Origin: Tenrec ecaudatus
Lineage: Eukaryota > Chordata > Mammalia > Afrosoricida > Tenrecidae
NCBI RefSeq assembly: GCF_050624435.1
Contig: NC_134546.1
Span: 42,983,501 to 43,047,500, forward strand
Reading direction: 5' to 3'
DNA length: 64,000 nt
In this document: positions 47,330-59,330 of the stretch, in pieces
Layout: every line of letters starts with the position of its first letter
How positions within the stretch are numbered: position 1 is the stretch's first letter
Notes under the pieces: model-generated
Databases searched by the model: none
What the model saw: only the letters and a program-made list of their open reading frames with translations
What the model was told of the DNA's origin: nothing
Translations under genes and position numbers: made by a program

Positions 47330-47830
47330 AAATTTCATTCACAATCCCACCACTCTGAGAAGTCTGTTGTTGTTGATGCTGGTAATATTTTGTTCTCAAT
47401 TTCCATTTTTAAAATTTATTATGTTATACAAAAATAAATTTAAACTTATAAATATAAAGGTATATTTTATTCTGTTTTATAATTTAATAGGAGACATACT
47501 AATTCTGATCTTGTTTTATTATAACTATGATTAAACTTTAATAGTAATATATCAATGGCTATAACATGATTTGTATAATCACTTCTCTATGTTTTGAGGT
47601 AATGAGCCCAAATTGATTTTATATTTCTGCAATTACAATATTCTTCCTTAATATTTTTAATAAGACACATTTGCATAAATAGATGCTATGACTGAAAACA
47701 TAAGTGTTTCTATAGATTTGGAAACAATCTGGCAAACTGCTTTTCAAAATAGTTTTTCTAATTTTCACAATGTCTCCGGCATGCAATGTTCTATTACATC
47801 TTCACTGGTGTGAACATGCTGTCTTTTCTA
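47330..47830. mobile_element. Possible old L1-type 3' region
   Basis: 'cacaatcccaccactctgag', 'ttttaataagacacatttgc', 'tctggcaaactgcttttcaa' and 'tctattacatcttcactggt' follow the order of an old L1-type 3' region. Very AT-rich and diverged. Confidence 0.4.
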
Positions 47831-48529
47831 TCTGGGGATGCCCTTTTCTCAATTTATTTTAAATTCCGGGAAACTCCTACACACTGTTTTGTACCAAGCT
47901 CAGATGCTATTCTTTAATGCAGAACTTCTCAAACTCCCTGGGCAGAGTTAATCATTATTTCCATGTGCTCCCATAGAAATTTGTCATAGTACTATATTTA
48001 GCACTAATCAAGTAGTTCTTAATTCTGTTGTAGTTATTTGTATATTTTTCTTCTTCCGAGATTACTAGAAACTCAATGATTGAGCCTTTACACCTTTCAG
48101 CTTTAGAACCTCAACCTCTCCAGTAGAGCCTTGGGTATATTACACTTTTAACAAATGCTCCTTCAACAAATGTGCACTGAATGAATGAATATACCATTAT
48201 GTTGAGTGAGTCCCCGCTTATCCCTGGGTCTCTGACTATGTAGAAATAAATAAAAAGGTCCTCGTTCATTCATCTATCATAAGGCATCTATTTCCAATGT
48301 TTCAACTGGCCGACTTTTTTTTTTTCTGAAGAAGATTGTAGGTCCTTCTTTCTAGTCTATCTCAGTCTGGAAGTTCTGATGCAACATGTTCACTATGGGC
48401 GACCCTGCTAATATCTGAAATCCTGGTGGTACAGATTTTCTCCTGGGAGTGCAATAAATTGATAGGTGAGTAGTGGAAGACTCCAAAAGAGAAGAAGCAA
48501 CTGCAAGGTTCCATTAGTGATCAGGAGAA

Positions 48530-49648
48530 TGGACAAGGCACGAAGCTAAGAGAATTTGACATTGTTAAGCATTAAGTAGAATGTATAAGGATCAATGCAC
48601 TAGGCATTACTGAGGTGAAGTAGCTTGGTATTGATCAATTATACTAGAAAATATTGGACACACAGGAGGCATTAGTAAAAGATGGAGGAATACACAGGGT
48701 CACTGCACTACAAAGAGTCAATCAACGGCCCACCATTTCAGGAGGTAGCATATGACTACAGTTGGCATTAAAGGAAGAAATCCAACTTGGGGTAAGACAA
48801 TATCACATGCATGTAAAATTTGTTGAGGATAATTTTTAAAAGGTAGCAGCAGTACATTGACAAGAACTAAGAAATTAAAATTGGATTCAGAAGATGTAGA
48901 AAGAAGGATATCAATCCTGATGTGAGCTGGATCTTGTCTGAAAGCAGGAGCTATTAGGAAGATGCTCACTGTGTTTCATTGACTATGCAGAGGTATTTGA
49001 CTAGGTGGATCATAATACATTATAGCTAACATGAAAAATAATAGGAATCCAAGAACACTTACTTGTGTTCATCCAGAACATGCGCACAGACAAGATGTAG
49101 CTGTTCAAATAGAATAAGGTGATATTGCATAGATTACCATGAGGAAAAGGGCGTGTCAGAGCTGCATCCTTTGAACTGGACAATCTGAAGAAGCCTTGGC
49201 AACAGAGTTGGAGCAAAACATAGTAACAACCTGTGATATACAAATGATGCAACCTTGCTTACTGAAATGAAAAGGATTTGAAACACTTACTGAGAAAGAT
49301 CAAAGCCTACAACCTTCTATATGGATTGCACCCCAATGTAAAGAAAGCAAAAATTCTAACAAATGGACCATTAAGAAACGTCACAGTAAATACAGAAAAT
49401 ATTGAGGTTGTCAAGGATTTCATTTTACTTGTAGCCACATTCAATGTCCACCTGAAAAGTGATTAAGAAACCAAATGATGTATTGCATTGGGCAAATCTG
49501 ATACAAAACAAATCTGCTCTTCAAAGCACTAAATAGAAAATATATTATTTCAGGACTAAGGTGCTTCATGTGCATACAATGCTGAACAGTGTAGAAGGAA
49601 GACTGAAGAAGAACTAATACCTTTGGCTAATGGTGCTGCCAAAGAATG
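48530..49648 (+). mobile_element. RTE LINE, endonuclease and RT remnants
   Basis: It follows RTE order with a large internal deletion. Endonuclease text comes first ('agaatgtataaggatcaatg', 'ctaggcattactgaggtg'), then RT. In the RT part, 'ttgactatgcagaggtatttg' reads DYAEVFD, the RT motif that is normally DYAKAFD. It is followed by a stop and VDHN. Then comes 'gaggttgtcaaggatttcat', and 62 codons at 49278-49466 remain open. Several stops and indels show it is dead. Confidence 0.85.
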
Positions 49649-49848
49649 AATATGGTGGCAGAGTGATTACTCGTTGGATGCTAACCACAAGGTCAACAGT
49701 TCAAAACCATCAGCTGCGTTGTAGAAGAAAGACAAGGTCCTTTACTACCATGGTAAAGAGGTTACCTTCTCAGAAACCTACAGAGGCAGTTTTACCCTAT
49801 CCTATAGGATTGCGATGAGTCAGAATCGGCTCAATGGCAGTGAGGTTG
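49649..49848 (+). mobile_element. AfroSINE inserted in the RTE element
   Basis: Full length: 'atggtggcagagtgattact', 'ccacaaggtcaacagttcaa', 'tatcctataggattgcgatg', 'agtcagaatcggctcaatgg'. RTE text ends just before it and resumes after it. Confidence 0.9.
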
Positions 49849-49879
49849 GGTTTTTTTGGTAGGGCTAGGGGTCTGGGGG

Positions 49880-50110
49880 TAGCAGAACCAAACACTACTC
49901 TAGTTGGAAAAAGTACAACCTTAGACAGTGCAGCCTGCTGTGAACCAGCTTTCTGAGTTCTTTAGCGTATGACTTCCAGGTTTGCTGGAGTCAGAAAGTG
50001 CCTTAAGGAAGACCTTTTTATGAATTTAATAATGCTGGGATCAGTGAACAGGATCAAAAACACCCAAGAAAAATAGGACATGCATAAGGCCACACTTCAT
50101 AAAGAATGAA
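49880..50110 (+). mobile_element. RTE LINE continuation after the SINE
   Basis: 'gcagaaccaaacactactct' and 'gttggaaaaagtacaacctt' match RTE text that would directly follow the part broken at 49648. The remainder is diverged. Confidence 0.6.
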
Positions 50111-52302
50111 AGCTAAGAAATAAACCTGATACGTTTCTAATAACATTATCAATGATTAATCTTACATGATATCCCAATGATGTATTTAAACATGCACCTT
50201 TTCATTTTATCTTTGCTTTTTGATAAGTTTCAACATTCACCTTTTCATTTTATCTTTGCTTAAACCTAGTTACACATAAAGACACATTGCATATATCCAA
50301 ATTATAATTTGAAAGGTGAATGCTCTGAAGTGTATAACTGAGTTTAGGAAATGGAAAAAAATAGGGACGGAACTCAAATATTCCCTCATTAAGTCCTAAT
50401 CCTAGTAGAATCGTTGTTCTTTGCAGAATTTTGTTATTTATCTATTTACCAAATTGGAAACATGAGGTTCAAACCATTATACTGGGTCACTGGCACAATT
50501 CTGCTGCGATACACATTGGATACCCAGCAGTCATATAACACTTCATGTAGCGTATGTTCAACGGGCAATAAATTGTTGTAAACATTATAAACTTTTACTT
50601 GCTTATGAAGTTGCTCCTAGTTATTGTATAGGTTATTTCATTCTATGATTCCTATACAGTTTATTTGGACATGGTTCATTCACTACAGAAAAAACTGGTG
50701 CACTATATTTAGAGAAAGTCAAAGGACACCATCGAGCCAAAAATATTCCTAGAATATTTCGCCTTTCTACATTAGATATAAATTCATGAAAGGTCAAGGA
50801 AAGAGGCTACACTTTATTTTTCCTTGAACTTGATATACCTGTATTTGTTGGCCTATGTTGGACTGCATTTGCATATGATCCCAGTTAGACCAAGTCCAAA
50901 ACATCGAAATCATGAGTAAGCATAGAGATGCTTAGGGATTCTCAACTTTACTTCCACTGTGACAAGCAAGGCTAATGTACCGTATATACTTGAGAATAAG
51001 CTGGCCCAAGCTTGACTCACTCCCAGGCGCCATTTCCTGCAAGCTGGTTACAACCTCATCCTTTTCAGTTACGAGGGCACAGCGGAATTCTAAGTGGGAA
51101 GAATGATTCCATTGCAGGCGTACTTGTAAAATATTTAGTCTGATTTTACTTTAAAAAAATCCCCAAAACTTTAATCAGTCGTTCACATTGACATTTAAAC
51201 CATTCCTTATAACCTTATGACACACTTTTTATCTGAAAGAGCTACACCGATATGGACCACCATTATGGTAGAGAAGCACCACGTTGTATGACCCAATGTG
51301 CTGAATTGACAGAATAATCTGAAGCTCATCAAGTGAGGGAAGAACAGGTATTATGTTCTAGAGAAAGCATATAGAGGATGACAAGTTGAGAAGAATTTCT
51401 AAGCATTCCGTTAATCCGCAGTTGCTATTGTTAATTGCCTTCACGGCACTATTTATGCCGAGCAGACTGTGCAGGGGGGGGTAAGGGGGGGATTGTTCCA
51501 GGCTGGGAACCATGGAAGCACATGGGCAGTCCTGTCTGTCAAGACACTTCCGGGGGGGATTTTTCTGTCAACTTTTTGACTAGTAGTCCAGGGCTTAACT
51601 GTTTGCATCACCCTGGGATGTGAAATAAAAATTTATGGTACACAGATCTCAATGAACGCTTAAATTGTTCAGAAATGAAGGCAGAACAGGGTACATATTT
51701 TTTTATTATCATACTAAGGGGGTATTTGCTTAAAGCAGTGATTCTTAATTTGTTTTTGTCTTTGGGAACCTGTCATTCTTTAGACATTAGTGAGGACCCA
51801 CGGATATCATTTCTGTAGTTATTTACTGCATTAAAAGTCAAAAGTGAAAAGATTTGAAAATTTATCAATTCATTGAAAAATAAATGTAACCTATTCTATG
51901 TTAAATTTTTTAAAATTACATTTTTTTTCAAAATAGCTATTTGAAAATATTTTTTGAAGATCGTGTCATTGCTATGAATTTTGCAAATCATGTAATACCC
52001 TGGGTAAGTAGAAGGGATGTGAATTCTCATATTCACCTGTATTTCTGCATTCCATACAACATGGCATGCAGTCTGAAATAATCTCAGTACATCTTCATAA
52101 AAGAATGAATGTTAAAAAAGGAGATAATGTCTTAGATTTGTAATGAATATGGTTTTGACCTCATATGTTCCACGAAAAGATAACAGAGACCACGCACAGA
52201 TACACACACTTAAACCTAGTGTCAAAATCACCATCCTAAAGTTTTTATGATACTTAGAAACATAGTCACTGTGATCTTAAGAAACATAGTCACCGTGATT
52301 TT
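50111..52302. other. Intron with minor repeats
   Basis: It contains a 24-bp direct duplication (50195-50218 and 50238-50261), an AfroSINE head trace at about 51540-51614, and near 50987 the text 'accgtatatacttgagaata', which recalls a young DNA-transposon end. A 25-bp imperfect duplication is at 52253-52305. No gene is supported. Confidence 0.5.
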
Positions 52303-52480
52303 GACTGGTGGTGTAATGCATTAAGCATTGGGCTGCTCACCTCAAAGTTAGTGGCTCAAACACACCCCTCAGACTTCAGAGTAAAGATGAGGCTCTCTGT
52401 TCCTGAGAAGATTTACAGTCTTGGAAACTCTAATGAATAGTTGTACTCTGTTCTATAGGGTTGCTATGAATGGGAATTTG
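52303..52480 (+). mobile_element. AfroSINE
   Basis: 'aagcattgggctgctcacct', 'gagaagatttacagtcttgg', 'gttctatagggttgctatga'. The B-box region is degraded. Confidence 0.82.
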
Positions 52481-53479
52481 TAAACTTCTTGATGAAGAAA
52501 AACATGTCTCACAAATTTTAGAGATTTAAAGCATTGGTAGGATTGCCTAGAAATATAGTATGCATTAACTTACACTGTGTGTTTAATTGATCGCTAAGTT
52601 GATTGCAACCTATGATGTCTTCTGGTCTTTTTGCTGACATGTGAGATAATCCGATTTGTACAGTTTGACAAATTTTGAGCCCCTTATGTTAAGATCCCCC
52701 TGGAGAGGAGAGGTGAATTGTATCTGACTGTACCCCAGATGAAACAAAGTTGTTTTCTGAGATAGCAGATATGAGATTTAAAAGACAGATATGAGAGAAT
52801 AAAATTCTAAGCATGTTAATTTGTATATTTTTCCTTTAAAATGTGTCCTGATGCATCAGACAGGCAATATTTCAAGGTCTAATCAATTTGTATACTTAGT
52901 TGTATTTTCGCAATTACAACGCAATTGGAGCCTAACTATATGGAAAGATGTGTCAGTTTGAATAGATTAGAAGATAGATTTCCACATCCCTATGAATGGA
53001 AAGAAAAAGAAATGTTACATACATTACTACTTTTTTAGTTTTTCTACTTTCAAACCAGATCCCTTTGAGAGACACCCACATAGTAACTGAGAAATGAAAC
53101 AATTATACGTTTATCTCTGTTAAATCATTGCTGAGTGGGAGAGTTTGGAAAATATATATTAAGGAGTGAAGCTGCCCTCCTAAATTAAGGCCTTTATTAA
53201 ATAATAAACAATTTCTTTGACTCTTAGAAAATGGTTCTATTATCTCCCAATCTAGAGAAACCCACGGAGAGCAACTCAATGTCTGCCATTGTCTTGGTAC
53301 TCAGGTAACAGCTTTGAGCAGTCTGTCAAAACACAGCATGCATTAAAAAAAGAATTTTCCTACTAAAATCTGAAGAGATAAACAAAATGGCTTCTATATT
53401 TGGAAATGTAAAGAGGGGTCATTTTTTCTGAGCTGACATTTCATTTTCCAAGAGTCACTTGATAGAAGATAGTCATAAG
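52481..53479. other. Intron, nothing recognised
   Basis: AT-rich unique sequence; a possible antisense SINE trace near 52590-52650 is too weak to call. Confidence 0.45.
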
Positions 53480-53645
53480 GTGCCCTGGTTGCCAAGAGGG
53501 TTACATGTTGTACTACTAACAGCAAGGTCAGCAGTTCAAATCCACCAGTCTCTGTAGGGAGAAAGATGAAGCTTTCGGTTCTGGCAAAGAGCTACAGCCT
53601 TGGAAACTTTCTATAGGGTTTAACTTGGTGGCAGTGGGTTTTTTA
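53480..53645 (+). mobile_element. AfroSINE
   Basis: 'gtgccctggttgccaagagg', 'ggtcagcagttcaaatccac', 'gagctacagccttggaaact', 'ggtggcagtgggtttt'. A segment before the tail is deleted. Confidence 0.88.
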
Positions 53646-53856
53646 ATCTTATGCTGGCTTGATGGCCTTTGCTTTCAAAGTTTGTAGCAAAACCAAAAAT
53701 AAACAAAAGACGTTAAGGGTGCGTGCCTCAGTGAGCGGTACTGACTGGGGAGAATAATCCAATAGCCGAAATGTAAAAGGCTGAAAGTATAATATTTCTC
53801 TTTATTAATCTCAGACTGTTAGCTCACTTATCATTTCCACAACTAAGGACTCAAAG

Positions 53857-53990
53857 GAGGCCTGCTGGCATAGTGGGTGGTGTTGGGCAGCAAACACTGG
53901 TTGGTTCAATGGGGAATTCTTGTTTTTCCTAAGGAAGAACTAGGTTCGGTTTCTTAAGAATGTAATCTTAATGGAAGCGGACTGACACAT
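53857..53990 (+). mobile_element. Degenerate AfroSINE
   Basis: The head 'ggcctgctggcatagtggg' is clear; the body is diverged and the tail is missing. Confidence 0.6.
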
Positions 53991-54667
53991 GTTTTATCAA
54001 TGGAGTGGCTGGTAGGTCCAAACCATCCATTTTTTTCAGTTAATAAAAAGAATTTGGTTAAAATAATTTTAATAAGCTGATTGGTCCCCCTTAATTGTGC
54101 TTCAATATTCACTTTCCATGACTTGCAGGCTACTTGCCTATAAAAAGGAAGATCTTATATTTGCTGAGGTTGTGATTACTTAAGCTGGGGGTAGGGGTTG
54201 GGACCCTGAGGTCAAGGTCCCTTATCTAGAAACCACGACACTAACTCTTATTAAATATCCCTATAAAAGAAACCAAATAAGTCACTCAAAATGTCTGTGT
54301 TGGGTTTACTAAACGCAGTGCCTTTTAAGACCTTGAGGATAAAGCAGTGGGCAAGACACGTATGGCTTCATGGAGTCTGCTGTCTAACGGACAGAATGTT
54401 AGGGTTACAAAGTCAACTGGCCAACCAATTAACCAACTTACTACCCCTAATGCCCTCCATCCAGATCCCTCTAGGGACAGACAGATAATGAAACACTTTG
54501 AAAAACACACACTACACACAAAGGAGGAGCTTTGGTCAAAGAGTGTTAAAAGCTCAGATTTGGGAGGATTATTTGCGGGGGAGAATTTAGGACAGAAGTG
54601 CTTTATTTCTGATTGGATACTGAATGGGTATCTCAATAAATCTTATCTATAGCAAGGCACACACACA
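53991..54667. other. Intron, nothing recognised
   Basis: Unique sequence; overlapping frames of about 100 codons on both strands near 54325-54650 are judged chance. Confidence 0.5.
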
Positions 54668-54915
54668 CTGTGGACTTCCAGAAGAACAAATGAAACTGTC
54701 TTGGAGGAATTATTGCCAGAATGCTCCTTAGAAGACAGACAGCAAGCGTTTGCCTTACTTATTTTGCCACACCCTAAAGAAAGACCAGTTACTAGAGAAT
54801 TACATCATATTTGATAAAGATGAGGGTTTTAAAAACAACAACAACTAGGACAACCCCTCATGGGATGGATTGACCTACGGGCTGCAACAATGAGCTCAAA
54901 CATTCTGATAGTTGT
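54668..54915 (+). mobile_element. RTE LINE 3' part, split by a SINE
   Basis: 'acttccagaagaacaaatga', 'ccagaatgctccttagaaga', 'gggctgcaacaatgagctca' follow RTE order. The last 50 bp of the element lie at 55160-55212, beyond an inserted AfroSINE. Confidence 0.8.
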
Positions 54916-54934
54916 TAGAATGGGACAACCGCAA

Positions 54935-55135
54935 ACCACAGTCCCTGCCGTAGAGCCAATGTCAATTCATAGCGACCTTATAGGACGGGGTAGAACTACC
55001 CTTATGCGTTTCTGAAACTGTAGCTCTTTACGGGAGTAGAAAGCCCCATCCTCCTCCCGAGGCACAGCTGGTGGTTTTGCACTTCAGCCTTTGTGGTTAG
55101 TAGCCACCAGTAATCACTATGCCACCGGAGCTCCT
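54935..55135 (-). mobile_element. AfroSINE inserted in the RTE element
   Basis: 'agccaatgtcaattcatagc', 'gaccttataggacggggtag', 'cgggagtagaaagccccatc', 'ctatgccaccggagctcctt'. Confidence 0.88.
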
Positions 55136-55159
55136 TAGACCAAGCAATATTTCCTTTCA

Positions 55160-55212
55160 TTATATTCATATAAGGTCACCATGAACCAGATGATTCCATG
55201 GCAACTGACAAC
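55160..55212 (+). mobile_element. RTE LINE 3' terminus
   Basis: 'aaggtcaccatgaaccagat', 'gattccatggcaactgacaa' is the RTE end. It completes the element begun at 54668. Confidence 0.65.
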
Positions 55213-55244
55213 ATCAGCAGCAAGATCAGCTACTCTAACCATTT

Positions 55245-55378
55245 AGGATCAAGTCGGACTCGCGGTGGCCCCATGTGTTCCAAAGTAGAACTGTGCTCCG
55301 TGGGGTTTCCAATTGCTGTCTTTTGGCGTCATCACCAGCCCTTTGTTTTGAGGAGCTATGGGTGGCCTTGTTGGATGG
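55245..55378 (-). mobile_element. AfroSINE, variant subfamily
   Basis: 'ggtggccccatgtgttccaa', 'agtagaactgtgctccgtgg', 'ggtttccaattgctgtcttt'. Same variant type as 25628-25800. The head is lost. Confidence 0.6.
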
Positions 55379-55389
55379 CTGGACCAGGT

Positions 55390-56095
55390 TCCTCAGTGGT
55401 TGAGTAGGTAAGGTCTAATAATTCCCCACGATGTGATCTAACACAATGTAATCACTTCCATAACAGGATCTGCTTTGAGTCGCCAATCAGTGGTAAAAAG
55501 TTTAGGGTGAAATGCAACACTCTTGTTCAGAACATAGTCCTGATGCAATTGAAAGGGGGTTTCCTCAGCACTGCATCCTACTTCCTATATAAGTAGGCAA
55601 TGTGGAAACGCTTTCTTGCTTTTTGCTGAGTCCGGCTTCTGCATCTGGCTTGTCGACCTCACCTCCACTTTTTTTTGGACGGAAGCCAACAGTTTTCCAT
55701 ATTGCCTATTGATCCTTGGAGCCATCAGGAGCCTGCCATCTGACCTGCCAACAGACCTACTGACCTTAGAGTCAATAATGTCTCCTGCCACCAGCCTACT
55801 CTGCTGACCTTGGCTTCATCTGCCTCTGCAGGCAGCAGCCTGTGGAAATCCTACTGATGGTAAATTCATTAGTTCCCCCAAAGTTACCAGTCAGGAGAGG
55901 CCTCCAGCTTAACCCTGACCCATGGATTTGGAACCACACAGGATGTGCATGCTTCTACAGCTGCTTTAGTAATTTTCTTGATATAAATCCCTCCCCACTC
56001 CCCCACTCCCATCTTTCAGCCCCCAAATATGTCTTTTCATTTGGGTGTTCAGGGAAATCATTCTGAGAACAGCTATTGTGTTGCTCCTTAGACTG
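55390..56095 (+). mobile_element. LTR-like element with TATA box
   Basis: About 700 bp of moderately GC-rich text with a good TATA box (TATATAA, 55586-55592) after 'ctgatgcaattgaaaggggg', then a region rich in 'gacctgcc' style repeats. It looks like an ERV LTR, but its borders and target duplication could not be fixed. It has no internal genes. Confidence 0.45.
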
Positions 56096-56289
56096 GAAAG
56101 AATATAAAACACTTGGGGGACAAAGGAAAGAGAGTGTGCTTCTAGAATGACTAATAAGGGAGAAACAAGACAGATAGGCAGAACACTAGATGAGAGCCCT
56201 GTAACCTAGAGAGGAGTTTGAGACTCTCCTAGTAGAAAACAGAAGTCTGAAAAGCAGAATAATACCATCATTGTATTAACATGTTTGAA
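56096..56289. other. Intron, nothing recognised
   Basis: Short unique spacer. Confidence 0.5.
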
Positions 56290-56720
56290 AATTCACTCTG
56301 GTTGCTTCCTTCTGAATAAAGGAATAAGGATTAAGAGGGTCGTGGAGCAGACTAGAAGAAGTGAAGTTCAATCCAGGTAAGAGATGATGTTGGCTAATGG
56401 TAGGCAGCATGCTAGGATGATGGTGGTAGAGATGGGCAGAAAGGATAATTTTGAAGAGAGAGTTATGGGATGTACTCAAGCCAAACACATTACCATCAAG
56501 CTAAATATTGACCCATCCAGGCACTACAAGACAGAGCAGATATGCCCATAAGGTTTTCAAAACCCCATGATGTCAGGAGGATTGATGTCAGTCAGTGTGG
56601 AAAAAAACACATTCCTCCTCTGTGGACCTACACCTGGACCAGACCATGCAGGATCTTAAAGAATGTTTACTCACTCCATATTAATCACTTTAGTCACAGA
56701 ATAATGTGATCAGTACACTT
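56290..56720 (+). mobile_element. Ancient dispersed mammalian repeat, fragment 2
   Basis: 'tcactctggttgcttccttc', then 'caatccaggtaagagatgat', 'gttggctaatggtaggcag' and 'gcaggatcttaaagaatgtt' fit a well-known old repeat text (a step like aatccaggcgagagatgatggtggc). Family name withheld. Confidence 0.4.
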
Positions 56721-57199
56721 GTGCATGCCTAACTTAATATTTCTTAGATTATAAGGCTATTGAGATCAAGATTATGTTGTAAAATCTTTCTATCTTGAAT
56801 TATACTGCTATTAGTTAAAACATTATTAGAATCAAATGGAAACCTTTTTTATTTTTCTTCTCATTTGCCTTCAATTACTACTTAATTCTTAAAAGTATTA
56901 TTGGTATAGCTCCACAAATACTAATTACTACATTCAAACATCAGAACACTTGACAGTCTTAGTTTGTAGGATGTAAAATGTGAATGGGTAATAATACCAG
57001 CAAGAAAAGACTCCAAAAGTAAATGAGCATGGAGTTTTAGCCTTGTGCACATAAACTGGGCTTATAAAAGATTCTTTCGTTGTTGTTATAACTACACATA
57101 TATTTTATAAGAAATAATACCTGTGTGATGAAACACTACATAAGCATTTTATAGAGAGACATTTTGGCATCATTCTGTCAAACAGTGTCACCTGCTATG

Positions 57200-57335
57200 G
57201 TCAGCCCCCTGCACACCAACCTAGCAATGCCACCGGCCAAAGCAGAGGGACACATTCTGTGGAAAGCCTGGCGGGTTCGAATTGCTTTCTGTTAGCAGAC
57301 AAGCACTAGCCACACTGCCCCAGGGCTCCCTGTGT
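57200..57335 (-). mobile_element. AfroSINE, head part
   Basis: 'ctggcgggttcgaattgctt', 'tctgttagcagacaagcact', 'agccacactgccccagggct'. The body is degraded. Confidence 0.75.
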
Positions 57336-57899
57336 CTTCACAGTGCTTGGAGAAAACTTAATTGGGACTTAATGATGAGTTAATTCCATTTATTAATCTT
57401 AGTGATGATCTTATTCATTACATTATTTCTGATGCCTGATTCACAGATGAAGCTGGATATTGAATGGAAGAGTCGGCATGGTGCACGGCCAGGAAACTTC
57501 AAAATTGTGTGCCTGTGTTACAAAGCAAGTTCATTCTATTTGGTTCCTAACTCGCCATATTGATTGGTATGTGACTGAGTGGAAGCAGTCAAGTGCAAGA
57601 CCACCAAGGTCTAGACATAACAACTCAATGAAGAAAGCAGCGTCATAAATAATGGCCTCAGTCGAGTTCCTAACTGCTTAGCAACTACCTGGTCTCCTAA
57701 GCATTCGACAAATAAATGGATTCGGAGAAAATTTAAAACATAAGCAAGGAAAGAGCAGGTAAACTACAAGATTCTCATCAATCATCATAGCAAACGAAAC
57801 TCCCAATGTTGCTGAGTTTTGTTGAAACACACCTATGATAGATTATCGAACCTCTTCCTAACCAGTGAGAAGGTATGTTTATATAATTAGAGAGCGCCT
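57336..57899. other. Intron, nothing recognised
   Basis: Repeat-free unique sequence leading into the CpG-bearing block. Confidence 0.45.
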
Positions 57900-58560
57900 G
57901 CAAAGAATTCGCTGTGATGGTACCTGTTGCCTCCTGTCAACTTTGGAAAGTCACATGCCCATTAGCAAGGCATTATCTAATTTCCTGCTCTGCATTAAGA
58001 GAGACTTATCCACAGGAAAAATACCGTAGCAGCTGAGTAATTAAGTACAAGCAATAAACCACTGCTTCTCCAGCAGCACACCCGGCGCCGGCATTTCCCT
58101 CGCAGAAGAGCCCCTTGGGAAGCAGCAAGGAAGCGGAGTACCGGGTACTCCTTATCAATGCCCAGGAGCCCGGGAGCCTGGGAGCTGGGACCAGGGCTTC
58201 CTTGGCAGTGTGAGAATTTCTTCCGAGAAGAGCTTTGCACTCTCTGGTGTTCAATCTTAATGTGGAATTCAAGCCTCAAGCTATTACTTGTGTAGAGGGA
58301 TATGTAAGCAGGGAGTTGACTTCTTTCTTGTTTAGTTTTATGTTCACAGTAATATTACTGATTAAAAAGACAATTAAAGAGGGTTCGCACCAGTCCACAG
58401 GTAACGCGACGCTTAATACAATGCCAGGCGACTCTGCATCATACACTGCATTCAATGCGCGCAGTGTCTGGAAATCAACCTACGCTTACACTACACTGGT
58501 GTGAGTTACTGCAAGATCTCAGAGACGATGTGGTCACCACCCACCTACGGGGATCCCAAT
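57900..58560. promoter_or_regulatory. Repeat-free CpG-bearing block
   Basis: Two CpG groups stand out from the intron: around 58080-58170 ('cccggcgccggcatttccc', 'agcggagtaccgggtactcc', 'agcccgggagcc') and 58386-58470 ('ggtaacgcgacgctt', 'caatgcgcgcagtgtc'). There is no repeat signature. It could be an unmethylated enhancer or an unannotated internal promoter. Confidence 0.4.
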
Positions 58561-59199
58561 ACTTGTAAAATCATCACAACCAAGCAGACAATTTCAAGGA
58601 AACAGAGAGAGAATGCGATTGTCTGAGGCCTGGAGGTATAGTCAAGGCAATTAAAAGGAATCTGTCGGCCAGCCAAGCTCATTCACTTTCATGCAGAACT
58701 ATTATTTGATGATATGGGTAAAGCATAAATGATTCTGCTTCATGTAAGGCAAAAGGAGAGAGTGTGTTTGCAGAAGTTAATAAACAGATTAGCAATTTTC
58801 TTTCCCTCTGCTCATAGCACCGTGGAAAAACCACTGATGTGGAAGCAGCAGCATTTTCTCACACCAGGTCTCCCATCCAGTGCTGCGAGAGAATGAGTTA
58901 TCGACATGTTCAGGTGAAGTCTCATAATTTCAACCAACGCAGAGGACTAACTACAACACTTCTGGGTAACACGAAAACACCTGAGGAAGGGAGAGAAAAC
59001 AATTTATTCGCTCCGATCTCCTTCGCACCTTTAGATTTCTTATGGCTAAGGACACACATTTCTAGCTCTGACTGAAAGGGGCGGCCGCATCTGTCAAACC
59101 TCTGCTGTCAAGATATGAAATGTAATTTTAAGATCTCAGTAGAGGGGGGAAAGGGGAGAAATGCAGCTTGTAATTTCTGTCTATTAGATATGTGGGAAG
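58561..59199. other. Intron, repeat-free
   Basis: Unique sequence. It contains a GCGGCCGC octamer near 59081 in an otherwise CpG-poor stretch. Confidence 0.4.
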
Positions 59200-59211
59200 A
59201 ATTAAGTGAAA

Positions 59212-59318
59212 CCCAAATCAAACTGACTGCCATCCAGCCAGTGCTGACTCATCACGACCCCCTGTGGGGTTCTAAGCTGGTAACCGGTTCAGGGTGTAGA
59301 AAGCCCAGTCTTTCTCCC
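59212..59318 (-). mobile_element. 5'-truncated AfroSINE with perfect 12-bp target duplication
   Basis: 'caaactgactgccatccagc', 'tgactcatcacgaccccctg', 'agaaagcccagtctttctcc'. The flanks carry an exact AATTAAGTGAAA duplication (59200-59211 and 59319-59330), which fixes the borders and points to a fairly recent, target-primed insertion. Confidence 0.92.
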
Positions 59319-59330
59319 AATTAAGTGAAA

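Noticed and set aside
49278..49466. 62-codon frame as a gene
   Set aside because: It is part of the dead RTE element (text after the RT catalytic site), not a host gene.
51730..51830. Possible hAT/MER-type end ('gcagtgattcttaatttg')
   Set aside because: Only one end is visible and it is too diverged to name.
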